Counted from the stretch's first letter, positions 37,151 through 50,509 are shown. The stretch is 64,000 nt of DNA from Gossypium raimondii (GCF_025698545.1 NC_068569.1:12772001-12836000); one strand, 5' to 3'. Notes: a model not told the origin generated them from the sequence alone. Numbers and translations: made by a program.

Positions 37151-38537
37151 TAATTTAATACTTGTATTTATATTTTTTACACTTTAAAATAAATAAATAG
37201 GGAAAAAATATTTCATACATTAAACAATAAAATAATCTTATTAAGTGTTATGCTAATTCATTTTACAAATTAAAAATATAAAATATTTTTTAAAATATTA
37301 ATATTTATGTGTGTAATATTCAAATTTAATTAAAATGTATTTCTTACTCTTATTCAATATTTTTTGGACTCAACTCTGATTCAAACGATTGCTGATGCAC
37401 TTGTTGGTATACATCATTGTAGCCATTACGCACAATCGATGCAAATCGAATATTAGTTGGAATGAAAAGGATATTTTGAACTTCTATGAGAGATATCAAT
37501 CGATACAATCAATATCAATACGAAAGTTGACTATTATGATCTTTGTAATTAAATGAACTTAGTTAATAAATTAAATGAAAATCTAACAATACATAGTTAT
37601 GTTATTTGAAATTGTTAAATAATATATGTTGTATAAAAATACACACTTTATTAAAACTTATTTAAAGTAATTGGTTGAAGTTGTTGTGAGAGAAACTCAT
37701 ACCCAAATGAGATCAATTTATTTCCTGTCGTCTCGATAAAAAAACACAACCACTCCCTTAAAATATTTTTAAGGTTTTCTTATTTAACTCCATGTACAGG
37801 ATGAAAAATTTATAATAAAAAATAATATAAATTGATTTTAAAACCAAATATAACTTTGGTTAAATAATGGTATAAATATAGATATTGTAAGAGGCAAGAG
37901 AAGAATATAAGGGAAAAGATGTAACAGATGAAGAAGGAATTACCTAAAAGCTGCATTAATTGGGTCAACTTCATGGGCTTAAATTGCTCCTCAATCCTAT
38001 ATTTGTATGCAATACTACCGGAATCAACAAGTTCATTTCATTTTGTAACAGAAAATCGAAACAATCATGTGTTTAAATACAAATAATCCTACATCTGTGT
38101 TTTAAGAAGGTTAAAAATATAAATATATACTAAAATTAAATCAGTAAAAAGCACAACGAATGAAAAATTACATTAAAAAGAACCAAAAATAACTCACGCA
38201 TGATAAGACTTAAATGTAATTATCGAAGACTCGGCCCTCTGCTTTAATCAATACCTAATTGGGGTGTTTAAAAGATTTCGTGTTCTCAATGCAATGATAA
38301 AAACACCAAGGTTGATTTCAAATCTATCCATTCCCTCCTCTTAAACAAAAACAATAATTGTATTATATTCATAACTACACGATTAATATAACAGAACCAG
38401 AATAAACTGCAAGTAAAAAGTGTAGTACACTTAGTATACTAAAATTTGTTATCATTTAGCATAAAAAAAGTATATACTAATCCTTAACGAAAATACAGAA
38501 CTGATAATTAATAAAATGGCATTGTGTAATTTCATTG
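37151..38537. other. AT-rich intergenic DNA downstream of the LBD gene
   Basis: No gene or defined element is recognised. The final part should contain the LBD 3' untranslated region. Confidence 0.4.
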
Positions 38538-39392
38538 TTAATGCAAACCTCTCCCTTGAGATTGAGAAGCAGGTCTTTGGAGAACTCCATATTGATATCT
38601 TTGTTGGCTTCCTCTTCGGTGATTCCGTAGAGGAAAATGATTATTAGTGAGCGGTCTCCTTGAAGGACCCCAAATTTGGGGTCTCTGAGCCATCGTCTCT
38701 TGTTTCGCCGGCAATGTTGGACTTGGAGTAGATGTTTGAGCAACATTATCCACACCGCCACTTTCTGGGAATACCGCTAACCTGTCCGGGATTCCATAGT
38801 AACCTGGAAAATAATTATTTACCACTAATTGATTTTCGTTCAAGCCATCAGATGAAATTGGCGGCACTCCATCGTAGTTATCGATGGGTGGCACATCTAT
38901 TCCTAAATATGGGTTACTACCATAACCAATATTTGTAGCATTGATGTTGGAATTAGGTACAATTACACGACCAGTTACAGAATTGTGGTTGAACCCATTC
39001 AAGCCTGCAGAGTTAATCTGGTTCTGCTGGTAAGGCTCAACCAATTGATCGAGTAGGTCATTCAAGTGTTGAAGCTCTTCCTCGAGCCGCCTGAAGAGCC
39101 CTAGAGGCCCTCGGACTGGATCTTGCGTCCATGCCAAGGCTTCCCATTCAAGGGACTCCACAGCTTTTTTCCTCTCGTCAGGAGTACGAGGCGTCAATAT
39201 CCCTGTCATGTTTTTCACACCAAAAATCTTGTGAACTTCACGGAAAGATTCTGCTCTGCTTGCAGGGAAGAAGGGAGCAAATACACAGTTGCTTTCGCAC
39301 TTTCTCCTTTGATGCTTGCATGCTGCGCATGCGTGGCGAGTATTTGGAGCAGCTTCTTCACCGTTCGACATTCTTCTTCTTTCCTCGGACAA
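38538..39392 (-). CDS. LOB-domain (LBD/AS2-family) transcription factor
   Basis: Single-exon gene of 284 codons. The LOB zinc-finger-like block CAACKHQRRKCESNC (residues 22-36) gives the CX2CX6CX3C pattern with Cys22, 25, 32 and 36. The following block FREVHKIFGVKNMTGIL (50-66) is the GAS-block region, but it has GVK where most family members have GAS. DPVRGPLG (91-98) and a Leu-rich LFRRLEEELQHLNDLL segment (99-114) correspond to the end of the domain and its coiled-coil dimerisation part, so it is class-I-like. The variable C-terminus is Asn-, Pro- and Gly-rich. Resemblance is to the LBD22/LBD27-like branch, known for developmental and pollen roles; the orthology is not certain. An alternative start is Met8. 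Confidence 0.93.
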   Translation of the reverse strand: MSEERRRMSNGEEAAPNTRHACAACKHQRRKCESNCVFAPFFPASRAESFREVHKIFGVKNMTGILTPRTPDERKKAVESLEWEALAWTQDPVRGPLGLFRRLEEELQHLNDLLDQLVEPYQQNQINSAGLNGFNHNSVTGRVIVPNSNINATNIGYGSNPYLGIDVPPIDNYDGVPPISSDGLNENQLVVNNYFPGYYGIPDRLAVFPESGGVDNVAQTSTPSPTLPAKQETMAQRPQIWGPSRRPLTNNHFPLRNHRRGSQQRYQYGVLQRPASQSQGRGLH

Positions 39393-42300
39393 ACAAACAA
39401 GAATTTAGGGTTTGTTGAGACAATCAAGTAAAGTGCTCCTCCTTTTTCTCAAGGTTAAACTAGGTTTTCATAAATTCGGCTTGCCCCTAGTAGTTTTTGT
39501 CCATCAAATTCCCAATTACATAAATATCATATATCTTTTCTATTTAGGGTTTTATTTTTTTACTTTTTAAATAAGAGTATTAGATTTTTTTACTTCTTAA
39601 ATTAATTATTAGTTAAAGAAATAAGTAGTCCAAAGAAATATTTTATGTTTAGCATAATTAATACAAGTGTTCTAATAGAAATAAATATCTACCACTCATC
39701 TTAACAATTAAACTGATAAAATAATATGATTGATACAATATTAATAATTTTATAATTCGGTTACAAGGTTTAAAATTTTATAAACTATCAATTATATGCA
39801 TAAACTTAACTGGACTTGTCAAGGGCCAAGTAGTTCACCCGACTCAATAAGCTCAACTCAACTTGGACAAATATTTTTACACTTCGTGTTGGTCCGAATT
39901 TATTTTAAATAGTAAAAAATACATCAAATTCAAATTTAAATATAAAAATATATTTTAACATTTTACTTTTTTTTAACAGTGAAATGAGCTTTTGAGCAGG
40001 CCGAGTCAAAATTAGGTCTGGGTTGAAATTTTTTTGAAACCGGAATATAAGATTTGGGGTTTATAAAAAAAATTAATAAAAAATCATTAGATGCAAATCT
40101 TGATATTGATTTCTTTCTTTGATTGCAAAGAAAATTGAAGAAGATGAATGATTTAGTTGTTGTATAGTTTAGGGATTACCTTTTGAATAGAAAAGGTAAA
40201 TTTCTTATTTTCACTTATTAAGTTTTGTGAAGAAATTCCTAAAATAGATTAAAGGAAATTATTTTTTTAATTTAAAATTAAGAATTTTTATGTATTTTTC
40301 ATGTATGAAATTGTAATGATGTCATATGCAATGTGTCGATCATACATTTGTTACGTGCGCCACCTCATAAAAAAATCAACATTATTAGTGTTTTGGGTAA
40401 TTTATGTAACGGTTGGCAAGTTTAAGTACTAAATTACACACACAAAAATTAAATACTGAATTTTTTTAAAAAATGTCACGTTCAAATATCAGATCTTATA
40501 TTAAGTCTAGATTTATTTATTGATTTTGTACAATTATTTCATAGGATGGGGGTGTATGCCGATCCATATGCCACTAGATCTCATTTTTGGACAGCTTGAA
40601 AATAATATTTGTTCTATATACAAGTATTCAAACTTTAAAAAGCATAGATGGTAGTATTTTGGAGGAGGGTCCAAATTAATTTATAAGGATTATGCTGAGT
40701 GTGGTAAAGACTAAAAAGAGAAAAAACACTCTGCTTTGTAGGTTATGATAAAGCTACTACCGACGTACCAGTTCTCCATTCACATTTTTCTTTAATTCAA
40801 TACGCTTAGGTTCACCATTCATTACCATAAATACTGCATTCATGGCAACAGTAGATCCTCGAGCTAAGACATTATGCTCCTCATGTGTCCACTGTGCTTG
40901 TTGGAACCAAACTAGCTTATATGATCCCAATAATAAAATTATTAAGACAAGCATGATTGAGATTGCGTCAAAGCAAAATTAATTATAATTCTAAAACCTC
41001 GTATTTTATTTTGGCTATATAAGTTGAATTACTAGTCAATTTTGATTTTTTATGTATAATGTTAGTGTGATATATTGCATAATTAATTTATATCATATCA
41101 TATTTTTCTTTATTCGTATTTAATTTATTAGCACAACATCATATCGTATCTTTTTTTATTTATGTATCTAGTATCTATTATAAATAAGTTATTTTCTTCC
41201 ACACAAAATTCATTCCCTCCTCCTTTTGCCTTTGTATCGTTAAAATGTCTTGTGTATTTAAGTTATATAAATTTTTTAATGCTACTTATAAATGTCTTCA
41301 ACACTTTTTAATACATGTTGAATTGCTGCAATAACATCAGAAACATTTGCTTTGCTATCATAATGGAATCAAACTGGTTGGGGTAGTTTCACATTTTAGC
41401 TCCGAAATGCTTCAACCTTTTTCCTTCCACGACAATACTCGAGCTTTAGTGACTTGCTTTGTTTGATAACAACCCTTTGTTTTTCTTCTAGTAAAAAAAC
41501 ATTATTTTAAATATAACATCAACCCAATTACTGAATTTCAGTACTTTTTTAAAATTTTCAATCTCTCTTAATCTTACGTGAAAGAATAGAATTTATACAC
41601 GTCTTTACACATTTTATTTTGAAATTTCTCAATTCTTTTTTTTTTAAATTTCACATGAAATTAAGTTGATTTTTACAATTGAACCAATTGACTATTATAA
41701 GAAAAATAAAGATGGACATCAAAAAATTATTTACCCAATTCTAAATCTCTTCCTATATTTGGTGGTGTCTTGTTAAAGAGTAATCCATTATGAATCAAGT
41801 CTTGAACCTCTTCTTATATGCATGGGTCTTGTCCAAAAACTAATCTACTATGAATCGACAATACAATATGTGTGTTAACTTCAACTCTCTTACCAAGTAA
41901 CAACCTCACTCAAATACATTCAAAATCACTCTTTGACTAATACTTTTTCCAATGAAAGCTGTGTTAGAACAGGTTGAATATATCCCAAAATCACTCAAAA
42001 ATATTCCTTACAATGAATAAATTGAGTTCTATATAGATCCACGCCTAAAAAAATACAAATTTTCAATATATAGACCCTTGTAATCAAAGTAATTCAATTA
42101 GTGTGATCTGATTGAACCATTAGGGTTTTTGTCCATATCAAACATGTTTAATGAAAAAGATAATCTTAAGATATTTTCTTCATATTTTCTCGATCACATA
42201 TCTCTTTGTTTATGGAAAGACAATCACACTAAGCTTCTTCAAACTATCCTTAACTGAATATTATGCCATGAAATATACAATATAATACCCCTTAAGAAGA

Positions 42301-43506
42301 TGCACAAAAATGTCACAATAATTGGATCAAAATATACCAACAAAATAGGTAATTTATAATGTTCGTCCAACTTTTTCTTATGTTGCAACTAGTCTTTTAA
42401 GGTTAAACAAAGCTTCCATAAAGAGTTAGAGTTCAACTTCACAAAGTAATCTTCGATCCATCTAGATCTGTACAAATCTCACTAAATCAATTACCCTTAA
42501 CATAAAAGGAATTAGATAAATCTTCACAAAGTCAACTCACATCTTCTTGTAACTACATATCTTAATATATGTGTGTGTATATATATATGTTAGAGTTGTG
42601 TGACCCAAATTCTAAAAGATTGTTCGTAAGTCAAGTTAAACAAAATATATCTTCTTTTTAGAAGATTTAGTATTTATGAGTATAATATATTTAGCATTTA
42701 TTAACATAATATATTTGACTTTGATTAGAATTAGATTTTTTTTTTAACCTAGATGTAGTCGAAACTCATTTTGAAATCATTCAAATTCAACATAATAAAT
42801 TTTCTTCTCCTCTGCCCATGGTTTTTTTCCCGAAAGGGTTTCCACGTAAAATCTGTGTGTTCTTTATTTTTATTTCTCTTTTCTTTGCGATATATTGTCA
42901 TTACCGATGTTCTTTTTTTAAAAAATATATATAAGGTAAGTTAATCACACTAGGAGTCTTCAAAATTAACCTTGCTTAATCCAACTTCTTCTCCAATGAA
43001 ATGAGAAGTCAGAAAAGTTTTTGAAGGGGGCCAAAACTAAGTTGTATATTTTTACGGTAGCAAAAGTGAAATTTCACTATTTTAATAATCTATATCTTTA
43101 TCATTTTTAAAGGATCGGATCATTTTTTTCTCATTTTTAAGGGGGCTAAAGTGTAATTTTATCATATATTAATTTAAACTTTTTAAAATTATAAAAGGAC
43201 TAAAGGTGAAAATTAGGTGGGGGAGGCCGAGACCCCTACCAACCCCTTAGCTTCGCCCCTATCTCTAATTATAATCTCGTGATTGAGTACTAAAAAAATA
43301 CAAGTAAATAATCAGTCAAATATTCCAACAAAGAGAGTTTTAATTTACTACTAGCTATGTCTTAAATTGTAACTGGTACTATGGTTGGTAAGTAAAACTA
43401 GCACTAACATCATGTTCTAACATTAACATGATTTGAAAGAGGAATCAAGTTTATTAAAATAGATACCTCTTTTTATGCTCAACGAGACTATTTTGAGCCT
43501 AACACC
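39393..43506. other. Long AT-rich intergenic region with no supported gene
   Basis: The upstream part is the LBD promoter; no clear TATA was found. A short ORF at 40757-40954 (minus) shows no domain I recognise. 41200-42950 is AT-rich with (gt)n/(at)n near 42570-42590. The right end holds a repeat-like block (listed separately at 43015-43262). Parts around 39810-40030 read like a dispersed genomic repeat, but I could not delimit it. Confidence 0.4.
43015..43262 (-). repeat. Dispersed-repeat fragment ending in cttcgcccct
   Basis: The phrases gggggccaaaactaa, aagggggctaaagtg and ggaggccgagacccctacca, with gcttcgcccct at its end, match a wording that recurs in plant intergenic DNA. There is an internal repeat of gggggc(c/t)aaa. 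It is classified only as a likely transposon fragment, from memory. Confidence 0.3.
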
Positions 43507-44083
43507 TTGTTTGTAACACCCCCTAACCCTTATCCATCGCTAGAACAGGGTTACGGAGCATTACCGAACTTTTCAAATAAAAAATGAACATTATATAATC
43601 TTCTAGCATACACATCATAATTTAATCATATTGTCACTTTTATGAGCCCTCGAGGCTCAAAATATGTGTTAGAAACAAATCGGGACAAAATTGGGTACTC
43701 CGAGAATTTTTTGCAAAATTTTAAAAATTTTCTTAGGTATAGGGGACACACGCCCATGTGTTAGCCGTGTGTCTCACACGGTCCAGTCACACGCCCTTGT
43801 GTCTTCCCTTGTAGACTCAAAATGAACCTTAAACATTAAGTTTACCCTTCCCTGTAACCTTGAACACCAAGCAACTCAAAAACCAATCGTTCAATCACTT
43901 TAAAACACGATTTAATACCTTTAAAACATGTCAAAACAGTCATCCTAGTTTTCTAACCAATGTACCCTCATAGGTACTTCACATATATTATCAAAACAAT
44001 CAAATAAAACACCATCTAAGCCAATTCTAAATTCATACCAATTTCAGCCCAAATTTGCCTATATCACTCTCACTTATGCATCA

Positions 44084-44480
44084 TGTAACGACCCAAAATC
44101 CGTGGGCACCGGAAAAGTATATTATCGGGCTTCCGTCTTAGTAAACTGAGTCATAAATAATTATTAGAAGTAATTATGAGTTTAGTTGAGTGCTTAATTA
44201 GGTAAATTTAGTCTAATTAAGAATAATTAGGAGAAAAGGATCAAATTGAATAAAGAGTGAAAGTCTAATTATAAATTAAAAGAAAGTAAAAAGGACTAAA
44301 GTGGCAATTAAGCCACTTACATGGAAAGAGACGGCATATATGCGTTAAATTCAAGACTTATTTAAGTTATATATAAATATTATATGTATATAATAATTAT
44401 TATTATTTATTTAAATTGTAATTTATATTAATTGTATTATTTTATTATGGAATAAATTAAAATTAAGACAAATGTGTGGT
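44084..44480 (+). repeat. Remnant of the 5' LTR of the gypsy element
   Basis: The first 397 bases of the LTR are nearly identical to 47766-48162: I count about four substitutions and three one-base indels. The remnant stops after aaatgtgtggtg, where the 3' copy continues but this copy jumps into pol. Confidence 0.92.
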
Positions 44481-47400
44481 GGGAAAACTTAAATCTGAGA
44501 TGTCTAGAGTGTCTATAGAGGTGTCTAGTCCGTTGGGGCAAACAGTGTTAGTGAATCAAGTATGTCCGAGGTGCCCGTTAATTATACAAAATAAAACTTT
44601 TCCTGTTGACCTGTTAATCATGCCTTTCGGTGATTTTGATGTAATCTTGGGTATGGATTGGTTATCTGAACATGAAGTGATTTTGGATTGTTATAAAAAG
44701 AAATTCAGTATTCAGACAGAAGGTGGAGATCGGATTGAAGTAAATGGTATTTGTACTAATGGGTCGGCACGTATTACTTCGGCAATAAAGGCTAATAAAT
44801 TGCTTCAGCGGGGTTGTACATCGTATTTAGCCTATGTTATTAATTCTGATTCAGTTGGTAGTCAGTGCAGTAAGATCAGAACCGTATGTGAGTTTCCAGA
44901 TGTGTTCCCTGAAGAACTACCGGGTTTACCACCTGACAGAGAGGTTGAATTTGCTATAGAAGTGTATCCGGGTACAGCACCAATTTCTATACCACCGTAC
45001 CGAATGTCGCCCACTGAATTAAAAGAGTTGAAGGTGCAGTTACAGGACTTGCTAGATCGTAGATTTATTAGACCGAGCATTTCACCTTGGGGAGCTCCGG
45101 TATTATTTGTTAAAAAGAAAGATGGATCAATGCGGCTTTGTATTGATTACCGACAGTTAAACAAAGTGACGATCAAGAACCGTTATCCGTTGCCCCGTAT
45201 AGATGATTTATTTGACCAACTAAAAGGAGCTTTGGTATTTTCGAAGATTGACTTAAGATCTGGGTATTACCAGCTGAAAGTAAAAAAAAGTGATGTCCCG
45301 AAGACTGCATTTCGTACTCGATATGGTCATTATGAATATTTGGTGATGCCTTTTGGGTTGACTAATGCTCCAGCTTCTTTCATGGATTTGATGAACCGTA
45401 TTTTTCAGCCGTATTTAGATCAGTTTGTGGTGGTTTTTATTGATGATATACTGGTTTATTCGAAGTCAGAGTCAGAGCATGATCAGCATCTCAGGACCGT
45501 GTTACAGATTCTGCGGGAAAAACAGTTGTACGGGAAACTGAGTAAATGTGAATTCTGGTTATCAGAGGTAGTATTCTTGGGACATGTTGTATCTGCTGAT
45601 GGAATTCGGGTTGATCCAAAGAAGATTGAAGCAATCGTTCAATGGAAGGCACCAAAGAATGTATCTGAGGTACGCATTTTTCTTGGTTTGGCTGGATATT
45701 ACAGGAGATTTGTAAATGGGATTTCGAAGATAGCTTTCCCGATGACCAAGTTACTACAGAAGAATGTTCCTTTTATTTGGAATGACCAGTGCCAGAGGAG
45801 TTTTGAGACATTGAAACAGATGTTGACAGAGGCACCAGTTCTAACATTACCGGAATCGGGAAAAGATTTTGTTGTGTACAGTGATGCTTCTCTGAATGGT
45901 CTGGGTTGTGTATTGATGCAAGATGGAAAAGTAATAGCTTATGCATCACGACAGTTGAAGCCACATGAACGCAACTATCCGACACATGATTTAGAGTTAG
46001 CTGCTGTAATCTTTGCATTGAAGATTTGGAGACATTACTTGTATGGTGAGAAATGTTATATTTACACTGATCATAAAAGCCTCAAATATCTTCTGTCACA
46101 AAAGGAGTTGAATCTGAGACAGAGACGTTGGATAGAGCTTTTGAAAGATTATGATTGTGTCATAGATTATCATCCAGGGAAAGCAAATGTGGTAGCAGAT
46201 GCATTGAGCAGAAAAGCAGCGGTTGAATTACAGGCAATGTTCGCTCGACTTAGTATTAATGATGATGGAAGTTTGTTAGCTGAGTTAAGAATTAAGCCGG
46301 TAATGTTTGATCAGATTAGAGCACACAGATGGAAGATGAAAGGTTAACGAAGAAAAGAGAAATGGTACGGCAGGGTACGGCAGAAAACTTTAGTATTGAC
46401 GAGCATGATTGTTTGAGATTTCGGAATCGGATTTGTATTCCAACTACTTCTGAGATTAAAGGGTTGATTCTCCGAGAAGCACATGATAGTACTTTTGCTT
46501 TGCACCCTGGTGGAACGAAATTGTATCGTGATTTACGAGAACTGTATTGGTGGCCAGGAATGAAGAAGGATATAGTTGAATATGTCAGTAAATGCTTGAC
46601 TTGTCAGCGGGTAAAAGCAGAACATCAAGTACCAACAGGTCTGTTACAGCCTATTACTATTCCCAAGTGGAAATGGGATTGCATTACCATGGATTTTGTT
46701 ACGGGGTTGCCATTGTCAGTGAGTAAAAAGAATGCCATTTGGGTGATTGTCGATCGACTCACAAAGTCAGCTCATTTTATAGCAGTTAGAACTGACTGGT
46801 CACTACAGAAGCTTGCCGAGGTTTATATTCGAGAAATTGTTAGATTACATGTATTCCGGTATCAATAATTTCAGATCGAGATCCTCGGTTTACATCAAGA
46901 TTTTGGAAGCAGCTGCATGAGTCATTGGGTACTCGACTTAATTTTAGTACAGCTTTCCATCCTCAAACTGACGGACAATCTGAACGGGTAATTCAGATAT
47001 TAGAAGATATGCTTCGAGCTTGTGTCATTGATTTTGAATCAGGTTGGGAACGATATCTGCCACTAGCAGAATTTGTTTATAACAATAGTTTTCAATCTAG
47101 TATTCAAATGGCTCCGTATGAAGCACTTTATGGTCGAAGATGTCGATCACCAGTGTGTTGGACAGAATTAAAAGAAAGAAAAGTGATTGGGCCGGAATTG
47201 ATTCAAGAAGCAGAAGAAACAGTTAAAAAGATTAAAGATAAATTGAAAGCCGCTTTCGACGATGTAAATCTTACGAGACTTGAAACGACGAGACATTGAA
47301 TATTCCGTTGGTGATAAAGTATTCCTCAAAGTATCGCCGTGGAAGAAAATTTTGAGATTTGGTCGGAAGGGAAAATTGAGTCCACGTTTTATTGGGCCGT

Positions 47401-47755
47401 ATGAGATTGTGGAAAGAATTGGGCATGTTGCTTATCGATTAGCCTTACCTCCAGAATTACAGAAAATTCATGATGTTTTTCATGTTTCCATGTTACGAAG
47501 GTATCGATCGGATCCATCTCCTATTATTTCTCTGAAAATATTGAGATTAGACCGGATTTGTCATATGAAGAAGAACCGGTTCAAATACTAGCTCGAGAAG
47601 TGAAAGAATTAAGAAACAAACGAGTCCCTCCGGTAAAAGTAATTGTGGAGAAGCCATAATGTGGAAGAAGCAACATGGGAACCGGAGGAAACTATGAGAT
47701 CACAAGATCCTCACTTATTTTCAGGTAAAATTTCGAGGACGAAATTTTTTTTAGG
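44481..47755 (+). pseudogene. Frameshifted gypsy pol (protease end, RT, RNase H, integrase)
   Basis: The first frame (to 46347) contains the protease tail [10 protein letters not shown], the RT block with [20 protein letters not shown] and the active site [11 protein letters not shown]. RNase H follows, with VVYSDAS, TDHKSL and ADALSRK. The second frame (46329-46868) holds the integrase zinc-binding H/C block ending CLTCQRVKAEHQ and the first catalytic region WDCITMDFVTGLP. The third (46925-47299) has FHPQTDGQSERV with the catalytic Glu. The fourth (47280-47591) has GPYEIVERIGHVAYRL and HDVFHVSMLRR. A last piece (47643 on) has EEATWEPEETMR, the end of a chromodomain-like tail. Breaks lie near 46325, 46852, 47265, 47540 and 47648, and each looks like a single-base indel. 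The part before 44481 is lost. Confidence 0.93.
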
Positions 47756-47765
47756 GGGAAAGAAA
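47753..47765 (+). promoter_or_regulatory. Polypurine tract of the gypsy element
   Basis: agggggaaagaaa lies immediately before the TG of the 3' LTR at 47766 and follows a T-run. This is the normal position of the plus-strand primer in LTR retrotransposons. Confidence 0.85.
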
Positions 47766-50509
47766 TGTAACGACCCAAAATCCGTGGGCACCGGAAAAGT
47801 ATATTATCGGGCTTCCGTCTTAGTAAACTGAGTCATAAATAATAATTAGAAGTAATTATGAGTTTAGTTGAGTGCTTAATTAGGTGAATTTAGTCTAATT
47901 AAGAATAATTAGGAGAAAAGGATCAAATCGAATAAAGAGTGAAAGTCTAATTATAAATTAAAAGAAAGTAAAAGGACTAAAGTGGCAATTAAGCCACTTA
48001 CATGGAAAGAGACGCATATATCGTTAAATTCAAGACTTATTTAAGTTATATATAAATATTATATGTATATAATAATTATTATTATTTATTTAAATTGTAA
48101 TTTATATTAATTATATTATTTTATTATGGAATAAATTAAAATTAAGACAAATGTGTGGTGATAAAATGGTACAAGTGTAATAATGTATAAATATACACTT
48201 GTATTATAATTATTATTTACTTAAAATTTAAGTAAAAGATATTAATTAATTAATTAATTATATTATGAGATTTTTATTGATAAACAAATTAAATAGTGAC
48301 AATTGTAAGGTTATGATATGGTACAAATGTATTAATTATACTTGTTATTAAAATAAATATTTAGAATAAAATATATAATAATTAACAAAACATAAAGTAA
48401 ATTAAAAGGAAATAAAAACAAAGCAAAAGAAAAGAAACAGAATAGAAAGAACAAAGAAACAGAGAAGCAAACGAAACAGGGGAAAGAAAGAAGAAAAAGA
48501 AAGAAAAAGGGAAAATAGGGTTTTTAAAGCTTGGAATTAATTTGGTAAGTCAATCAAGTCCTTTTTCTTTTAATTTAGATGTTTTAGAAGTTTAAAACAA
48601 AGTTTTATTGAAAATAAGTTGAGGTTTTGGAAGTTGATAGATTTTTTTGAGTAGGGTTTATGTTGATTAAATGATGGAATTAAGGGTTTAATTGATAGGA
48701 ATTTTGTTTGGAATTGAATAAAGGATTGAATTGTAAACTAAACTATAAATTTTGAATTCTAAGGATTAAATTGAAATAAATTCGAAATTATGAAAATATG
48801 ATAAAATTAGATAGTTAAATGTGAGTTTGGCAAGAAATTGAGTAGTAAGAAGGTATGAATTGAGAAAGAAAAATATATAGGTTTAGTTAGGATTAAATTG
48901 AAATTAAAGTAAAAGTTAGATAAAAATTTCAGCAATTAAATTGTGTTGTGCTAATGATTATGAAAATTATCTTAATTTTTTTTCGTAGCTAATATTGCAC
49001 CCGAGGCATCCACGAGGAAAGGGAAGGAAAAAGTAGACGAGGAATAGACACGAGAATTACGGTTTGTATCACTATAATTCAAATTTTATTATTATTAAAT
49101 GTCTAATTTGCTAATGATGTGTGGTAAGTATTTTAAGGTAAGTGTTTAATAAATCATAATTTATAATGTGGTATTGAAATTGAAACTAATACTGAACTGA
49201 GTTATGGAATATTGGATATTGTTTTGAGTACTGAGTGAATTGTGAAAATACTGAATATTGTTATGTATATTGCATTGAATTGTGAAATTACTGGAATAAT
49301 AAATTACTGTAATACTGTGAAACTGATTGAAATAAGGAATTTATAATTAATACTGAACTAAGATGAAAAATTGTACTGAAAGTGAATTAAATACCCTATT
49401 AACTAGTCGGGCTAGTCGGATATAGTTGGCATGCCATAGGATATGGAAGAGTACGGTGTATTTGCCGGCTTACTGATTAGGCACTTATGTGCCGATTACT
49501 GTTACTGTTACCAATTCGGCACTTTGTGTGTCGAATATCGTTATCATATCTTTATGATTCAAAGACTTTGTGTGTCGAATCATTCATCGTTCGTTATTGA
49601 TTCTTTATTCTTGGTGTGTTTGGTTGGAATCCGCGTATCCGCCGAGTCCGAGTCAAGTTAATAGGGATAAATGAAATAAATTTACTGATAAAACCAATCT
49701 CGAATGATATATTATATGTGAAGAGTGAAATTTGAAATAAAGAAAGAAAAAAAAAGAATGATATTTATATATAATTAATTGCTAATATTAAAAGATTGAA
49801 TTGTTTATTAGTAGTGATAATTGTGATGAAAAGTATGTGTGTGATTTAATGCATTTAATTATAAATTGAATTATAGTGATACCACTGAGTATATGCATAC
49901 TCAGCGTACGGTTGTTTCCGTGGTTGTAGAGGTCAAGTACTAATCCAGCATCCAAAACCAGACCCGACTTCAGCATACTTTTGGTGATGTATATTTTATT
50001 TTGGTAATATGGCATGTACATAGGATGTGTATAAAGGTTATTATGTTTTAGTATGAATGATTAAAAATGTTAGTAGTATAAGTTTATGAATTATAATGAA
50101 AGAAGTTTATCGATCTTTATTTAATTTATTACATTGTTAAATTTAAATTGATGTTATGTTGATTAAGTTGATTAGAAGGTATTTAGAATAGGAATTGAGA
50201 ATGTGAAATGAATTGGTTGAATTGGTTGAGATTGGAAATACTATGGTTTTAATTGCAGGAGGTATTATGCAAAAATAAGCCGAAATGCTGCCGAAATTTT
50301 GTAAAAAAAAAAAATCTCGGAGTATTTGAACGAGTTTCATTTCACTTTTTCATTCATGTTTTGAACTTCAAAAGTTTATAATATGGATTTAGTTATACAA
50401 TTATATTACAATTGTTATTTTATTATGAATTATTCGTAAACTGTTTGATATGTCTGGTAATGCCTCGTAACCCTGTTCCGGCGACGGTTTGGGGTTAGGG
50501 GGTGTTACA
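47766..50509 (+). repeat. 3' LTR of the gypsy element
   Basis: 2744 bases, TGTAAC...GTTACA. It contains an imperfect minisatellite with tttgtgtgtcgaat units at about 49500-49590 and the motif tggcatgccatagga also found in LTR B1. Small ORFs inside (for example 49443-49661) are not genes. Confidence 0.93.

Larger units (their letters stand above)
44084..50509 (+). mobile_element. Ty3/gypsy retrotransposon with large 5' deletion
   Basis: Its ends are tgtaacgacccaaaatccgt (44084) and ttagggggtgttaca (50509), flanked by the TSD catca (44079-44083 and 50510-50514). Internal order is a truncated 5' LTR, pol (protease end, RT, RNase H, integrase), a polypurine tract, and a 3' LTR of 2744 bases. Most of the 5' LTR, the primer-binding site, gag and most of protease are missing because position about 44480 of the LTR joins directly to pol. 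The pol order RT-RNase H-integrase defines Ty3/gypsy. It cannot move by itself. Confidence 0.95.

Noticed and set aside
40757-40954. 65-codon minus-strand ORF with a hydrophobic start
   Set aside because: No domain, no exon context and no clear family. A faint resemblance to thioesterase ends was too weak to report.
44476-46347. Intact 623-residue retroelement polyprotein starting at 44476
   Set aside because: The apparent start is not an ATG but lies at an LTR-pol deletion junction, and the frame breaks near 46325; it is a pseudogene.
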